Below are positions 6,633 to 16,200 of a stretch of DNA of 64,000 nucleotides, one piece after another. The position numbers and the translations under genes were made by a program. Each line of letters opens with the position of its first letter. Positions within the stretch are counted from its first letter, which is position 1. Source of the DNA: Bacteroidota bacterium (lineage in GTDB: Bacteria > Bacteroidota > Bacteroidia > Chitinophagales > Chitinophagaceae); NCBI GenBank assembly GCA_023437225.1, contig JAEZGS010000024.1, forward strand, positions 62,001 through 126,000, given 5' to 3'. The notes beneath the pieces are model-generated. The model was not told the origin of the DNA, searched no databases, and worked only from the letters and a program-made list of their open reading frames with translations.

Positions 6633-8315
6633 ATGTCAGACACACTCAACAAATATTCAAGAACGCTGACGCAGGATGAAACACAACCCGCGGCACAGGC
6701 AATGTATTATGGTATTGGACTTACAGATGATGATTTGAACAAAGCGCAGGTAGGCATAGTGAGTATGGGATATGATGGAAATACCTGCAACATGCATCTG
6801 AACGATCTGGCCAAACTTGTGAAGGATGGCGTGTGGGACAACGATCTTGTTGGATTGATCTTTCATACTATCGGTGTAAGTGATGGTATGAGCAATGGAA
6901 CTGATGGCATGCGTTATTCACTGGTAAGCCGTGATGTTATTGCAGATTCCATTGAAACGGTTTGTGGTGCGCAGTACTATGACGGGCTGATCGCATTACC
7001 TGGTTGCGATAAAAATATGCCCGGTTCATTGATGGCAATGGGAAGGCTGAATCGCCCGTCTATTATGGTATACGGCGGAACCATCGCTCCGGGTCACTAC
7101 AACAACGAAGACCTTAACATCGTATCTGCGTTTGAAGCACTGGGTAAAAAGATTGCAGGTCAGATCACGGACGTTGATTTTAAGGAGATCGTAAAAAGAA
7201 GTTGCCCGGGTGCAGGTGCCTGCGGTGGCATGTATACTGCTAACACAATGGCTGCCGCAATCGAGGCATTAGGTATGAGTTTACCTTATTCATCAAGCAA
7301 CCCGGCATTGAGCGAAGAGAAAAAACAGGAATGTCGCGATGCCGGAAAGGCAATACGCAACCTGCTGGAAAAAGACATCAAGCCAAAGGACATCATGACA
7401 CGTGAAGCATTTGAAAATGCGATCACCGTTATCATGATCCTTGGAGGCAGCACAAATGCTGTTTTGCATTTGCTTGCCATGGCAAAGAGTGTTGGCGTAA
7501 CGTTGACTCAGGATGATTTCCAATCGATCAGCAACAGGGTGCCTGTTCTGGCCGACTTTAAGCCTAGCGGTAAATACCTGATGCAGGATCTTCATCAGCA
7601 CGGCGGACTTCCATCTGTGATGAAATACCTGCTGAGCAAAGGGTTATTGCATGGTGATTGTTTAACGGTTACCGGAAACACGCTTGCTGAAAATCTTGCA
7701 TTAGCAAAGGATCTTGATTTCGAAATACAAAAAATCATACAGCCCATCGAGGCACCTATCAAAGCCACCGGACACTTGCAGATACTTTATGGAAACCTTG
7801 CAGAAGGTGGAAGTGTTGCAAAGATCAGTGGCAAGGAAGGAGAAATGTTTACAGGACCTGCAAGAGTGTTTGATGGCGAGTTTGAATTGATCGCGGGAAT
7901 CCAGTCAGGCCGTGTGAAACCCGGTGATGTAGTAGTGATACGATATGTGGGGCCGAAGGGAGGACCAGGTATGCCCGAAATGTTGAAGCCTACATCTGCG
8001 ATAATTGGTGCTGGCCTCGGCAAATCAGTTGCACTCATCACAGATGGCAGATTCAGCGGCGGTACACATGGTTTTGTTGTTGGACACATTACTCCCGAAG
8101 CATACGAAGGGGGACTGATCGCTTTTGTAAAGGACGATGACATCATTGAGCTTGATGCCATTCATAATTCGATCAATGTAAAGATCGATGCGGAAGAGAT
8201 TGCATTAAGAAAAGCAAACTGGCGTCAGCCGGAATTGAAGGCAAAGAATGGTGTATTGTTCAAGTATGCGAAAGTGGTGAAGACCTCTGCGGAAGGATGT
8301 GTGACAGACGAATAG
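6633..8315 (+). CDS. ilvD: dihydroxy-acid dehydratase
   Basis: Dehydrates dihydroxyvalerate and dihydroxymethylvalerate to the keto acids of valine and isoleucine; an iron-sulfur enzyme of the IlvD/Edd family. Residues MSDTLNKYSR open the protein. The conserved cysteines are Cys52 (NTCNMHL), Cys125 (PGCDKNMPG) and Cys197 (GAGACGGMYTANTM). The C-terminal half has DGRFSGGTHGFVVGHI. An upstream in-frame ATG at 6594 lies inside the terminator loop and would add 13 atypical residues, so I prefer 6633. The product is 560 residues, of normal length. A GAAATGG heptamer array starts at the stop codon. Confidence 0.95.
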   Translation: MSDTLNKYSRTLTQDETQPAAQAMYYGIGLTDDDLNKAQVGIVSMGYDGNTCNMHLNDLAKLVKDGVWDNDLVGLIFHTIGVSDGMSNGTDGMRYSLVSRDVIADSIETVCGAQYYDGLIALPGCDKNMPGSLMAMGRLNRPSIMVYGGTIAPGHYNNEDLNIVSAFEALGKKIAGQITDVDFKEIVKRSCPGAGACGGMYTANTMAAAIEALGMSLPYSSSNPALSEEKKQECRDAGKAIRNLLEKDIKPKDIMTREAFENAITVIMILGGSTNAVLHLLAMAKSVGVTLTQDDFQSISNRVPVLADFKPSGKYLMQDLHQHGGLPSVMKYLLSKGLLHGDCLTVTGNTLAENLALAKDLDFEIQKIIQPIEAPIKATGHLQILYGNLAEGGSVAKISGKEGEMFTGPARVFDGEFELIAGIQSGRVKPGDVVVIRYVGPKGGPGMPEMLKPTSAIIGAGLGKSVALITDGRFSGGTHGFVVGHITPEAYEGGLIAFVKDDDIIELDAIHNSINVKIDAEEIALRKANWRQPELKAKNGVLFKYAKVVKTSAEGCVTDE

Positions 8316-8342
8316 AAATGGGAAATGGGAAATGGGAAATGC
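8315..8342 (+). repeat. GAAATGG heptamer array after ilvD
   Basis: Four consecutive 7-base units (three GAAATGG and one GAAATGC) start at the last base of the ilvD stop codon and run in the sense direction. Confidence 0.8.
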
Positions 8343-8386
8343 GAAGGCAAAATCAAAAAATTAATAGATAATCAGAAAGCATAATT

Positions 8387-10123
8387 ATGCAAGCAGTACA
8401 AGAACTTAACGAAGTAATTCCGCAGGAGAAGGTGGAAGAGTTGACAGGATCGCAGGCTGTATTGCGTGCGTTCGTTGAAGAAGGTGTTGATACCATCTTC
8501 GGTTATCCCGGGGGTGCGATCATGCCCATCTATGATGCGCTGTACGACTTTGCACCTGAATTGAAACACATCCTGGTTCGTCACGAACAGGGTGCAATAC
8601 ACGCTGCACAAGGATATGCACGCACATCCGGAAGAGTGGGTGTCGTCTTTGCCACGAGCGGACCTGGTGCTACCAACCTCGTTACTGGTCTGGCAGACGC
8701 GATGATCGACAGTACTCCTGTGGTTTGCATCACCGGACAGGTATTTGCTCATCTGCTGGGTACAGATGCGTTCCAGGAAACAGATGTGATCAATATCACA
8801 ACGCCTGTTACCAAATGGAATTACCAGGTAACTGAAGCCTGCGAAATTCCTGCTGTGCTTGCAAAAGCATTTTATATCGCGAAAAGCGGCAGACCCGGAC
8901 CCGTACTTATTGACATCACAAAAAACGCACAACTGCAAAAGTTTGATTGCAGTGCATATCAACGTTGCAATCATATTCGCAGCTACAGACCTAAGCCAAT
9001 CGTTCGTAAAGAATATGTTGAGAAAGCTGCAGAGCTTATCAACAACGCGCAGAAGCCATTTGTGATTTTCGGACAGGGAGTCATCCTTGGAAAGGCGGAA
9101 ACAGAATTCCGTCAGTTCATTGAAAAGGCAGGTTTACCGGCAGGATGGACGGTGCTGGGTCTGAGTGCCCTTCCCACAGATCATCCATTGAATGTTGGTA
9201 TGCTTGGCATGCATGGAAATTATGGCCCGAATGTACTCACCAACGAATGTGATGTGTTGATCGCAATTGGAATGCGCTTCGACGACCGTGTTACTGGTAA
9301 GTTGGATAAATATGCCAAGCAGGCAAAGATCATTCATCTTGACATAGATCCTTCGGAGATCGACAAGAACGTAAAGACAACGGTTGCAGTATGGGGAGAT
9401 TGTAAGGAAACCCTTCCTATGTTAACTGAACTGGTGGAAAGAAAATCGCACGACGCATGGGTGAATAAGTTTCGGGAGTACGAGCAAAAGGAAGTGGAAG
9501 CAGTGATCAACGATGAACTGAATCCACGCGAAGGAGTGATGACAATGGGCGAGGTCATCAATGTTCTTAATGAACTCACTGGTGGCGATGCAGTGATAGT
9601 AACCGATGTTGGCCAACATCAAATGGTTGCCTGCAGGTACGCAAAATTCAACGAATCGAAAAGTAATGTAACATCGGGGGGACTCGGAACAATGGGCTTT
9701 GCATTGCCCGCTGCTATCGGTGCAAAGTTCGGTGCATTGCACAGGACTGTAGTTGCCGTGATCGGTGATGGTGGTTTCCAGATGACCTGCCAGGAATTAG
9801 GCACGATCATGCAGAGTGGGGTGGATGTAAAGATACTCATCCTCAACAACCAGTTTCTTGGAATGGTGCGTCAATGGCAGCAACTCTTTCATGATAAAAG
9901 ATATTCGTTCGTTGACATTCAGAGCCCTGACTTTGTAAAGCTCGCATCAGCATACGGCATAGATGGAAATAGTGTCAATGATCGACAGCATTTGCGTGAT
10001 GCGCTGAAGAAAATGCTTTCGTCGGAAGGCTCATATCTCCTGGAAGTAATGGTAGGAAAAGAGAACAACGTATTTCCAATGGTGCCGCAGGGATGCTCGG
10101 TTTCAGAGATCCGTCTTTGCTAA
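8387..10123 (+). CDS. ilvB: acetolactate synthase large (catalytic) subunit
   Basis: Thiamine-diphosphate enzyme that makes acetolactate or acetohydroxybutyrate, the shared first step of valine and isoleucine synthesis. The N-terminal domain has GYPGGAIMPIYDAL and the catalytic Glu in RHEQGAIHAAQGYAR. The C-terminal domain has the ThDP motif GDGGFQMTCQELGTI with NNQFLGMVRQWQ. It is 578 residues, the normal size. The regulatory subunit gene follows after 23 bases. The motif order distinguishes it from other ThDP decarboxylases. Confidence 0.96.
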   Translation: MQAVQELNEVIPQEKVEELTGSQAVLRAFVEEGVDTIFGYPGGAIMPIYDALYDFAPELKHILVRHEQGAIHAAQGYARTSGRVGVVFATSGPGATNLVTGLADAMIDSTPVVCITGQVFAHLLGTDAFQETDVINITTPVTKWNYQVTEACEIPAVLAKAFYIAKSGRPGPVLIDITKNAQLQKFDCSAYQRCNHIRSYRPKPIVRKEYVEKAAELINNAQKPFVIFGQGVILGKAETEFRQFIEKAGLPAGWTVLGLSALPTDHPLNVGMLGMHGNYGPNVLTNECDVLIAIGMRFDDRVTGKLDKYAKQAKIIHLDIDPSEIDKNVKTTVAVWGDCKETLPMLTELVERKSHDAWVNKFREYEQKEVEAVINDELNPREGVMTMGEVINVLNELTGGDAVIVTDVGQHQMVACRYAKFNESKSNVTSGGLGTMGFALPAAIGAKFGALHRTVVAVIGDGGFQMTCQELGTIMQSGVDVKILILNNQFLGMVRQWQQLFHDKRYSFVDIQSPDFVKLASAYGIDGNSVNDRQHLRDALKKMLSSEGSYLLEVMVGKENNVFPMVPQGCSVSEIRLC

Positions 10124-10146
10124 CTGATGATTCAAAAAAATAAACA

Positions 10147-10734
10147 ATGAAACAGGAATTCACGATAACAGTATATACAGAGAATCAGATCGGATTGCTG
10201 AACCGTATTGCGATCATTTTCTCAAGAAGAAAGATCAACATTGACAGCCTCAACACTTCTCCTTCGGAAGTGGAGGGCATTCACCGGTTCACGATAGTAA
10301 TCAATGAAACGGAAGATGTTGTGCGTAAGGTGGTGCGACAAATCGAGAAGCAGGTAGAAGTGTTGAAAGCATATTTTAACACAGCCGATGAGATCGTTTG
10401 GCAGGAACTTGCGCTCTATAAAGTATCTACAGATGAGATCGCAGAGAAAGTGAAAGTAGAGCGATTGCTTCGACAGTTCGGAGCTCGCGCTGTTGTGATA
10501 CGAAAGGATTACACCGTGTTTGAAACAACAGGCCATCGTGAAGAAACTCAAACTTTGCTTGAAGTACTGGAGCCCTATGGCCTGATCGAATTTGTAAGGA
10601 GCGCACGTGTGGCGATCATTAAAGCGAGTGCAGGATTCCATGAAAAGATCAAGGAATTTGAAGAAGCAGAACCAAGCGAAGAAGTGATAGAGAATAATTA
10701 CCTCAACAAGAAGGAAGAGGTTTTCGAAATGTAA
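10147..10734 (+). CDS. ilvN: acetolactate synthase small (regulatory) subunit
   Basis: ACT-domain subunit that binds valine and stimulates IlvB. The N-terminus FTITVYTENQIGLLNRIAIIFSRR is a typical ACT strand-helix start (residues 4-27), and a second ACT-like half follows around ETQTLLEVLEPYGLIEFVRSARVAI. At 195 residues it is longer than the roughly 160-residue enteric protein. The extra length is an acidic tail (EFEEAEPSEEVIE) of unknown role. It stands between ilvB and ilvC with short spacers, so it is part of the same transcript. Confidence 0.92.
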   Translation: MKQEFTITVYTENQIGLLNRIAIIFSRRKINIDSLNTSPSEVEGIHRFTIVINETEDVVRKVVRQIEKQVEVLKAYFNTADEIVWQELALYKVSTDEIAEKVKVERLLRQFGARAVVIRKDYTVFETTGHREETQTLLEVLEPYGLIEFVRSARVAIIKASAGFHEKIKEFEEAEPSEEVIENNYLNKKEEVFEM

Positions 10735-10760
10735 TTCAAGAAACTAAATAAAAAGTAAAC

Positions 10761-11834
10761 ATGGCAAAGCTCAATTTCGGAGGTGTACAGGAAAACGTGG
10801 TGACACGTGAAGAATTTCCACTCTCCAAAGCGCAGGAAGTTTTAAGCAATGAAACCGTTGCGGTAATTGGTTATGGCGTACAAGGTCCTGGCCAGGCACT
10901 GAACCAGCGTGATAACGGTATCAACGTGATCGTTGGTCAACGTAAAAATTCTAAGACCTGGGAGAAGGCCATTCGCGATGGATTCGTTCCCGGTGAAACA
11001 TTGTTTGAAATCGAAGAAGCATTGGAACGTGGCACAATTATCTGTTACCTTCTGAGTGATGCAGCGCAGATCGCTTTGTGGCCGACAGTACAAAAGCATC
11101 TTACACCAGGAAAAGCATTGTATTTCTCACATGGCTTCGGTATCACTTTCAATGAGCAAACCGGTATCGTTCCACCAAAAGATGTTGACGTGTTTCTTGT
11201 TGCGCCGAAAGGATCTGGCACATCCCTGAGAAGGATGTTCCTGCAGGGACGCGGACTAAACAGTAGCTACGCGATCTTCCAGGATGCTACCGGCAAGGCA
11301 AAGGAGCGTGTCATCGCTCTCGGTATTGCGGTGGGAAGCGGTTATCTTTTTGAAACCGATTTCCGTAAAGAAGTATATAGTGATCTCACAGGTGAGCGCG
11401 GAACATTGATGGGCGCTATTCAGGGGATCTTCGCAGCTCAATACCAGGTATTGCGTGAAAGAGGACATTCACCTTCCGAAGCGTTTAATGAAACTGTCGA
11501 AGAGCTGACACAGTCATTGATGCCATTGGTTGCAGAAAACGGTATGGACTGGATGTATGCTAACTGTTCAACTACTGCGCAACGTGGAGCGCTTGACTGG
11601 TGGAAGAAATTCAAGGATGCAACGCTTCCGGTATTCAATGAGCTTTACGACAGTGTATCGTCTGGTAAGGAAAGCCAGCGTTCGATCGATAGCAATTCGC
11701 AACCCGACTATCGCGAAAAACTCGAACAGGAACTTGCTGAACTCAGGGACAGTGAGATGTGGCAGGCAGGAAAAACCGTGCGTAGCCTGAGACCAGAAAA
11801 TCAAAAGATTGAAGAAGAAGTACATAATTCGTAA
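10761..11834 (+). CDS. ilvC: ketol-acid reductoisomerase, class I
   Basis: Isomerises and reduces acetolactate with NADPH. The Rossmann fingerprint GYGVQGPGQALNQRDNG is near residues 38-54, followed by GQRKNSKTW at the cofactor phosphate site. The knotted C-terminal domain has ETDFRKEVYSDLTGERGTLMGA and MYANCSTTAQRGALDW. It has 357 residues, so it belongs to the short class. Its last three residues (HNS) and its stop codon are encoded inside a heptamer repeat array, so the true ancestral C-terminus may have been slightly different. Confidence 0.95.
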   Translation: MAKLNFGGVQENVVTREEFPLSKAQEVLSNETVAVIGYGVQGPGQALNQRDNGINVIVGQRKNSKTWEKAIRDGFVPGETLFEIEEALERGTIICYLLSDAAQIALWPTVQKHLTPGKALYFSHGFGITFNEQTGIVPPKDVDVFLVAPKGSGTSLRRMFLQGRGLNSSYAIFQDATGKAKERVIALGIAVGSGYLFETDFRKEVYSDLTGERGTLMGAIQGIFAAQYQVLRERGHSPSEAFNETVEELTQSLMPLVAENGMDWMYANCSTTAQRGALDWWKKFKDATLPVFNELYDSVSSGKESQRSIDSNSQPDYREKLEQELAELRDSEMWQAGKTVRSLRPENQKIEEEVHNS

Positions 11835-11864
11835 TACGTAATACATAATACGTAATTCGTAATA
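11823..11864 (+). repeat. CGTAATA heptamer array overlapping the ilvC stop
   Basis: Six 7-base units (CATAATT, CGTAATA twice, CATAATA, CGTAATT, CGTAATA) run in phase from within the last ilvC codons. The TAA of the second unit is the ilvC stop. Related but inverted units (GCGAATTGCGTATTATGAAT) follow at about 11882-11901. Confidence 0.8.
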
Positions 11865-11914
11865 CAGGGTTAGTCTGCATTGCGAATTGCGTATTATGAA
11901 TTTATAAGAAAAGG

Positions 11915-13162
11915 ATGCAGCAACTCATCGATAAACTGGATATTAATAAAGCAGCGGAGCGAATCAAAGGCGTAGCTAATAGAACGCCTCTTACCTTCAA
12001 CAGGAACCTGTCGCGCAAATTTGGATGCAACGTTTATCTTAAGCGTGAAGACCTGCAGGTAGTTCGATCGTATAAGCTTCGCGGAGCTTATAACATGATC
12101 AGTTCACTCGATCCATCCGTTACAAGCAACGGCGTAGTTTGTGCGAGTGCCGGCAACCATGCGCAGGGCTTTGCATATTCGTGCAAGAAGCTGAACATAC
12201 GCGGTGTCGTTTTCATGCCCATTATTACTCCCAATCAAAAGATATCGCAGACCAAGATGTTTGGAGATGATATGATCGAGATAAAGTTGGTTGGAGATAC
12301 ATTTGATGATTGTGCGTTAGCTGCAAAGCAATACACCGAAGAACATCATATGGCGTTTATTCCTCCCTTTGATGATCCGCGAATTATTGAAGGACAGGGA
12401 ACTGTTGCCGCAGAGATCCTCGACGATCTACCGGAAGTAGATTTTCTTTTTGTTCCTGTTGGCGGTGGCGGACTTGCTGCAGGAGCCGGTACATGTTTCA
12501 AAACGTTTTCACCGAGAACAGAGATCATCGGTGTTGAACCACAAGGTGCGCCTTCCATGACTGAAGCCTTCAAAGCTGGAAAGCCGGTCACGCTTGAAAA
12601 TATTGAACGATTTGTAGATGGCGCTTCAGTGAAGACGGTTGGTAATCTTACTTATTCAATTTGTCGCGATGTGCTCAAAGAAATGCACCTGGTACCTGAG
12701 GGTGCGGTCTGCACTACCATACTGAAATTGTACAATGAAGATGCAATTGTAGTAGAGCCGGCAGGCGCTTTGTCTATTGCGGCTCTTGATGCATATGCTG
12801 ATGAGATTCGTGGTAAAAATGTTGTTTGCATTGTGAGCGGAAGTAACAACGACATTGATCGAATGCAGGAGATCAAGGAACGCTCGTTGCAATATGAAGG
12901 ATTGAAACACTACTTCCTTATTCGCTTTGCACAACGACCCGGCGCTTTGAAGGAATTTGTCAACCATGTATTGGGGCCAACTGACGATATAACACGGTTC
13001 GAATACATGCAAAAACACAATAAAGAAACAGGCCCTGCACTGGTAGGGATAGAACTTCGAAATAAAGAAGATCATGCACGCTTGCTCGCCAATATGAAGA
13101 GATACAACATCAACTATACGGCATTGAATAATGATGATAACTTATTTGGTTATCTCGTGTAG
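11915..13162 (+). CDS. ilvA: threonine dehydratase (deaminase), biosynthetic
   Basis: PLP enzyme that deaminates threonine to 2-ketobutyrate, the entry to isoleucine. The Schiff-base lysine is Lys54 in RSYKLRGAYNM. The phosphate-binding glycine loop is VGGGGLAAG (about residue 188). A C-terminal ACT-like regulatory domain begins near residue 330 with LIRFAQRPGALKEFVNHVLG; it is a single copy, as in short 400-residue enzymes. It closes the BCAA cluster and ties it to threonine made by the thrABC operon further along the window. Confidence 0.93.
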   Translation: MQQLIDKLDINKAAERIKGVANRTPLTFNRNLSRKFGCNVYLKREDLQVVRSYKLRGAYNMISSLDPSVTSNGVVCASAGNHAQGFAYSCKKLNIRGVVFMPIITPNQKISQTKMFGDDMIEIKLVGDTFDDCALAAKQYTEEHHMAFIPPFDDPRIIEGQGTVAAEILDDLPEVDFLFVPVGGGGLAAGAGTCFKTFSPRTEIIGVEPQGAPSMTEAFKAGKPVTLENIERFVDGASVKTVGNLTYSICRDVLKEMHLVPEGAVCTTILKLYNEDAIVVEPAGALSIAALDAYADEIRGKNVVCIVSGSNNDIDRMQEIKERSLQYEGLKHYFLIRFAQRPGALKEFVNHVLGPTDDITRFEYMQKHNKETGPALVGIELRNKEDHARLLANMKRYNINYTALNNDDNLFGYLV

Positions 13163-13233
13163 AAAATGAGTGTTTTTCCTTAATTTTATTTAGGTCACTT
13201 TTGGTTGTTTTGAATTTATCTAAGCAGAGTGGC

Positions 13234-13250
13234 TGATTTTTTGAAAATCA
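13234..13250. promoter_or_regulatory. palindrome upstream of gltB
   Basis: TGATTTT and AAAATCA are perfect inverted repeats around TTG, 20 bases before the gltB start. The position suits an operator or a small leader hairpin. No known binding motif is recognised. Confidence 0.35.
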
Positions 13251-13269
13251 TCAAATATTAGAAAATAAT

Positions 13270-16200
13270 ATGGCAGGCACCCAGGGATTGTACTCACCAG
13301 CCTTCGAGCATGACGCGTGTGGGATTGGATTTGTGGCGAATATCAAGGGTAGTAAATCACACCAGGTTATTTCGGATGCACTTACCGTATTAGAGAATAT
13401 GGAGCATCGCGGAGCCTGTGGTTGTGAGAGCAATACCGGTGATGGCGCGGGCATCATGATCCAGGTTCCTCACGAATTCTTTTTCGACGAATGCATTAAG
13501 CTCGGCGTTCATCTTCCTCAATACGGTAAGTATGGGGTAGGTGTAATTTTCTTTCCGCGCGACATCCGTTTGCGCGAAGAGTGCAGGGATATTCTCAATC
13601 GCACTGCCGAGAAATTGGGCCTTGAGATCCTGGCATATCGGAAAGTGCCTGTGAACATTGAAGGCATTGGTACCACAGCACTAAGTGTTGAGCCGGAAAT
13701 GGAGCAGGTATTTGTTGCCAGTCCAGATCACATTTCGAATGCCGAAGAACTGGAACGCAAACTTTTCGTTCTAAGAAATTATGCTTCGCATACCATCAAC
13801 AATACGGTAAAAAAAGATCCCATTGGATTTTACATTGCCTCTTTGTCATATAAAACTCTTGTTTATAAAGGGCAACTTACCAGTGGCCAGGTTCGCAGTT
13901 ACTTTCCCGACCTCAGCAACAAAAGAATTGTAAGTGCATTCGGTTTGGTGCATTCAAGATTTGCTACAAACACTTTCCCTTCTTGGAAACTCGCGCAACC
14001 ATTCCGGTTCATCGCACATAACGGTGAGATCAATACGTTGCAGGGAAATCTTAACTGGCTTCGCAGCAGCGAAATGGGTTTTGATACTTCTTATTTTTCG
14101 AAAGAAGAATTAGACATGTTATTGCCGATTGTAACTGAAGGACAATCCGATTCGGCATGCCTGGACAATATGGTCGAACTGCTCACGCTTACGGGCCGAT
14201 CCCTGCCACATGTAATGATGATGCTGATCCCGGAGGCATGGGATGGTAATGATATGATGGATCCAGTTAAGAAGGCATTCTATGAATACCATGCCTGTAT
14301 GATGGAGCCCTGGGACGGGCCGGCATCAATATCTTTCACGGATGGAAGAATGATTGGGGCAACGCTGGATAGAAATGGACTGCGTCCATCACGATATTGT
14401 GTGACCACGGATGATCGTGTTATCATGGCGTCAGAAACAGGTGCATTGCCTGTTGATCCTGCAATAGTAAAAGAATATGGGCGGCTTCAGCCAGGTAAGA
14501 TGTTTGTGGTGGACATGGAACAGGGAAGGATCATCAGTGATGATGAGTTGAAGTCAACGATCTGTTCGCAAAAACCTTATGGCGAATGGCTGAACAAATA
14601 CAAGATCCGTCTTGATGAATTGCCTGAACCTCGCGTGATGTTCACGCATCTTGAGCACGATCAGATCTTTAAATATCAAAAAGCTTTTGGTTATACATCG
14701 GAAGATCTTGAAACGATCATTGCACCGATGGCACTCGACGGAAAGGAACCGATAGGTTCGATGGGTACAGATGCGCCACTTGCAGTACTGAGTGATCAAC
14801 CGCAACATTTAAGTAATTACTTCAAACAGTTATTTGCACAGGTTACCAATCCTCCCATCGACCCGATTCGTGAGAAGATGGTGATGTCGCTGGCAACATT
14901 CGTTGGAAGCACAGGTAATCTCTTACACGAAGATCCACTGAGCTGTCATGTAGTTGCACTGCCTCAACCAGTATTGAACAATCATGAATTGGAAAAGCTG
15001 AGAAGTATCGATACAGGAATATTCCAGGCAAAAACACTGCAGTGTTATTACAGGGCCGATGGTAAGCCCGGATCGCTGAAAGCAGGACTGGACAGGCTTT
15101 GCAGGTATGCTGTTGATTCGGTTCAGGACGGCTTTGAAGTGTTGATACTAACTGATCGTGCGATCGATTCAGATCATGCGGCGATACCTTCATTGCTTGC
15201 AACCGCTGCGGTACATCATCATCTCATTCGCAAAGGACTTCGCGGGAAAGTAGGTATTGTGGTGGAAGGCGGCGACGTTTGGGAAGTTCATCACTTCGCA
15301 TGTCTCATTGGTTTTGGTGCAACTGCAATCAACCCGTATCTCGCCCTTTCATCTATCCGTGATATGAAGTTAAGTGGTCAACTGGTTACGGATAAAGATG
15401 TAGATGAGCTTAAAAAGAATTATATCAAGGCAGTGAACGAAGGTTTGTTGAAAGTGTTCTCGAAAATGGGAATCTCCACACTTCAATCGTACCAGGGCGC
15501 CCAGATCTTTGAGATCATTGGAATCAATCAATCGGTAGTAGAAAAATATTTTACCGGAACTGTATCGCGGATCGAAGGGATGGGACTCGATGAGATCGCT
15601 CGCGAGAGCCTGGTGAAACATCAGTTCGCATTTAGTAAGAAAGATGTTCCGATCGACCGGCTATCCGTGGGCGGTGTGTATCAGTGGAAGCGGAAGGGTG
15701 AGTTTCACCTGTTCAATCCCCAAACTATTCACGCTCTTCAGCATGCGACAAGAACGAATGATTATTCCTTATTCAAAAAATATTCAAAACTGGTTAATGA
15801 CCAGTCGGAAAAAGCATGCACTCTGCGGAGCCTTTTTGAATTCAAACACAACAGGCCTTCGATCAATATCGATGAGGTTGAACCTGCAGAAAATATTTAT
15901 CGAAGGTTCGCAACAGGTGCCATGTCTTTTGGTTCAATCTCATGGGAAGCGCATACTACACTCGCAATTGCCATGAATCGACTTGGTGGTAAGAGTAACA
16001 CCGGCGAAGGAGGTGAAGATGAGAGAAGATATCATCCGATGCCCAATGGTGATTCCATGCGAAGCGCGATCAAGCAGGTTGCATCCGCACGATTCGGTGT
16101 AACAAGTTATTATCTCTCCGAAGCAGATGAACTACAGATAAAAATGGCGCAGGGTGCTAAACCTGGAGAAGGAGGACAATTACCGGGACACAAAGTGGAT

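Noticed and set aside
8343..8386. Separate leader peptide before ilvB
   Set aside because: Frames in the spacer are translated GAAATGG repeat with no branched-chain codon enrichment and no terminator.
13163..13269. Glutamate- or glutamine-rich leader peptide before gltB
   Set aside because: The only short ORF (MSVFP) has no relevant codons.
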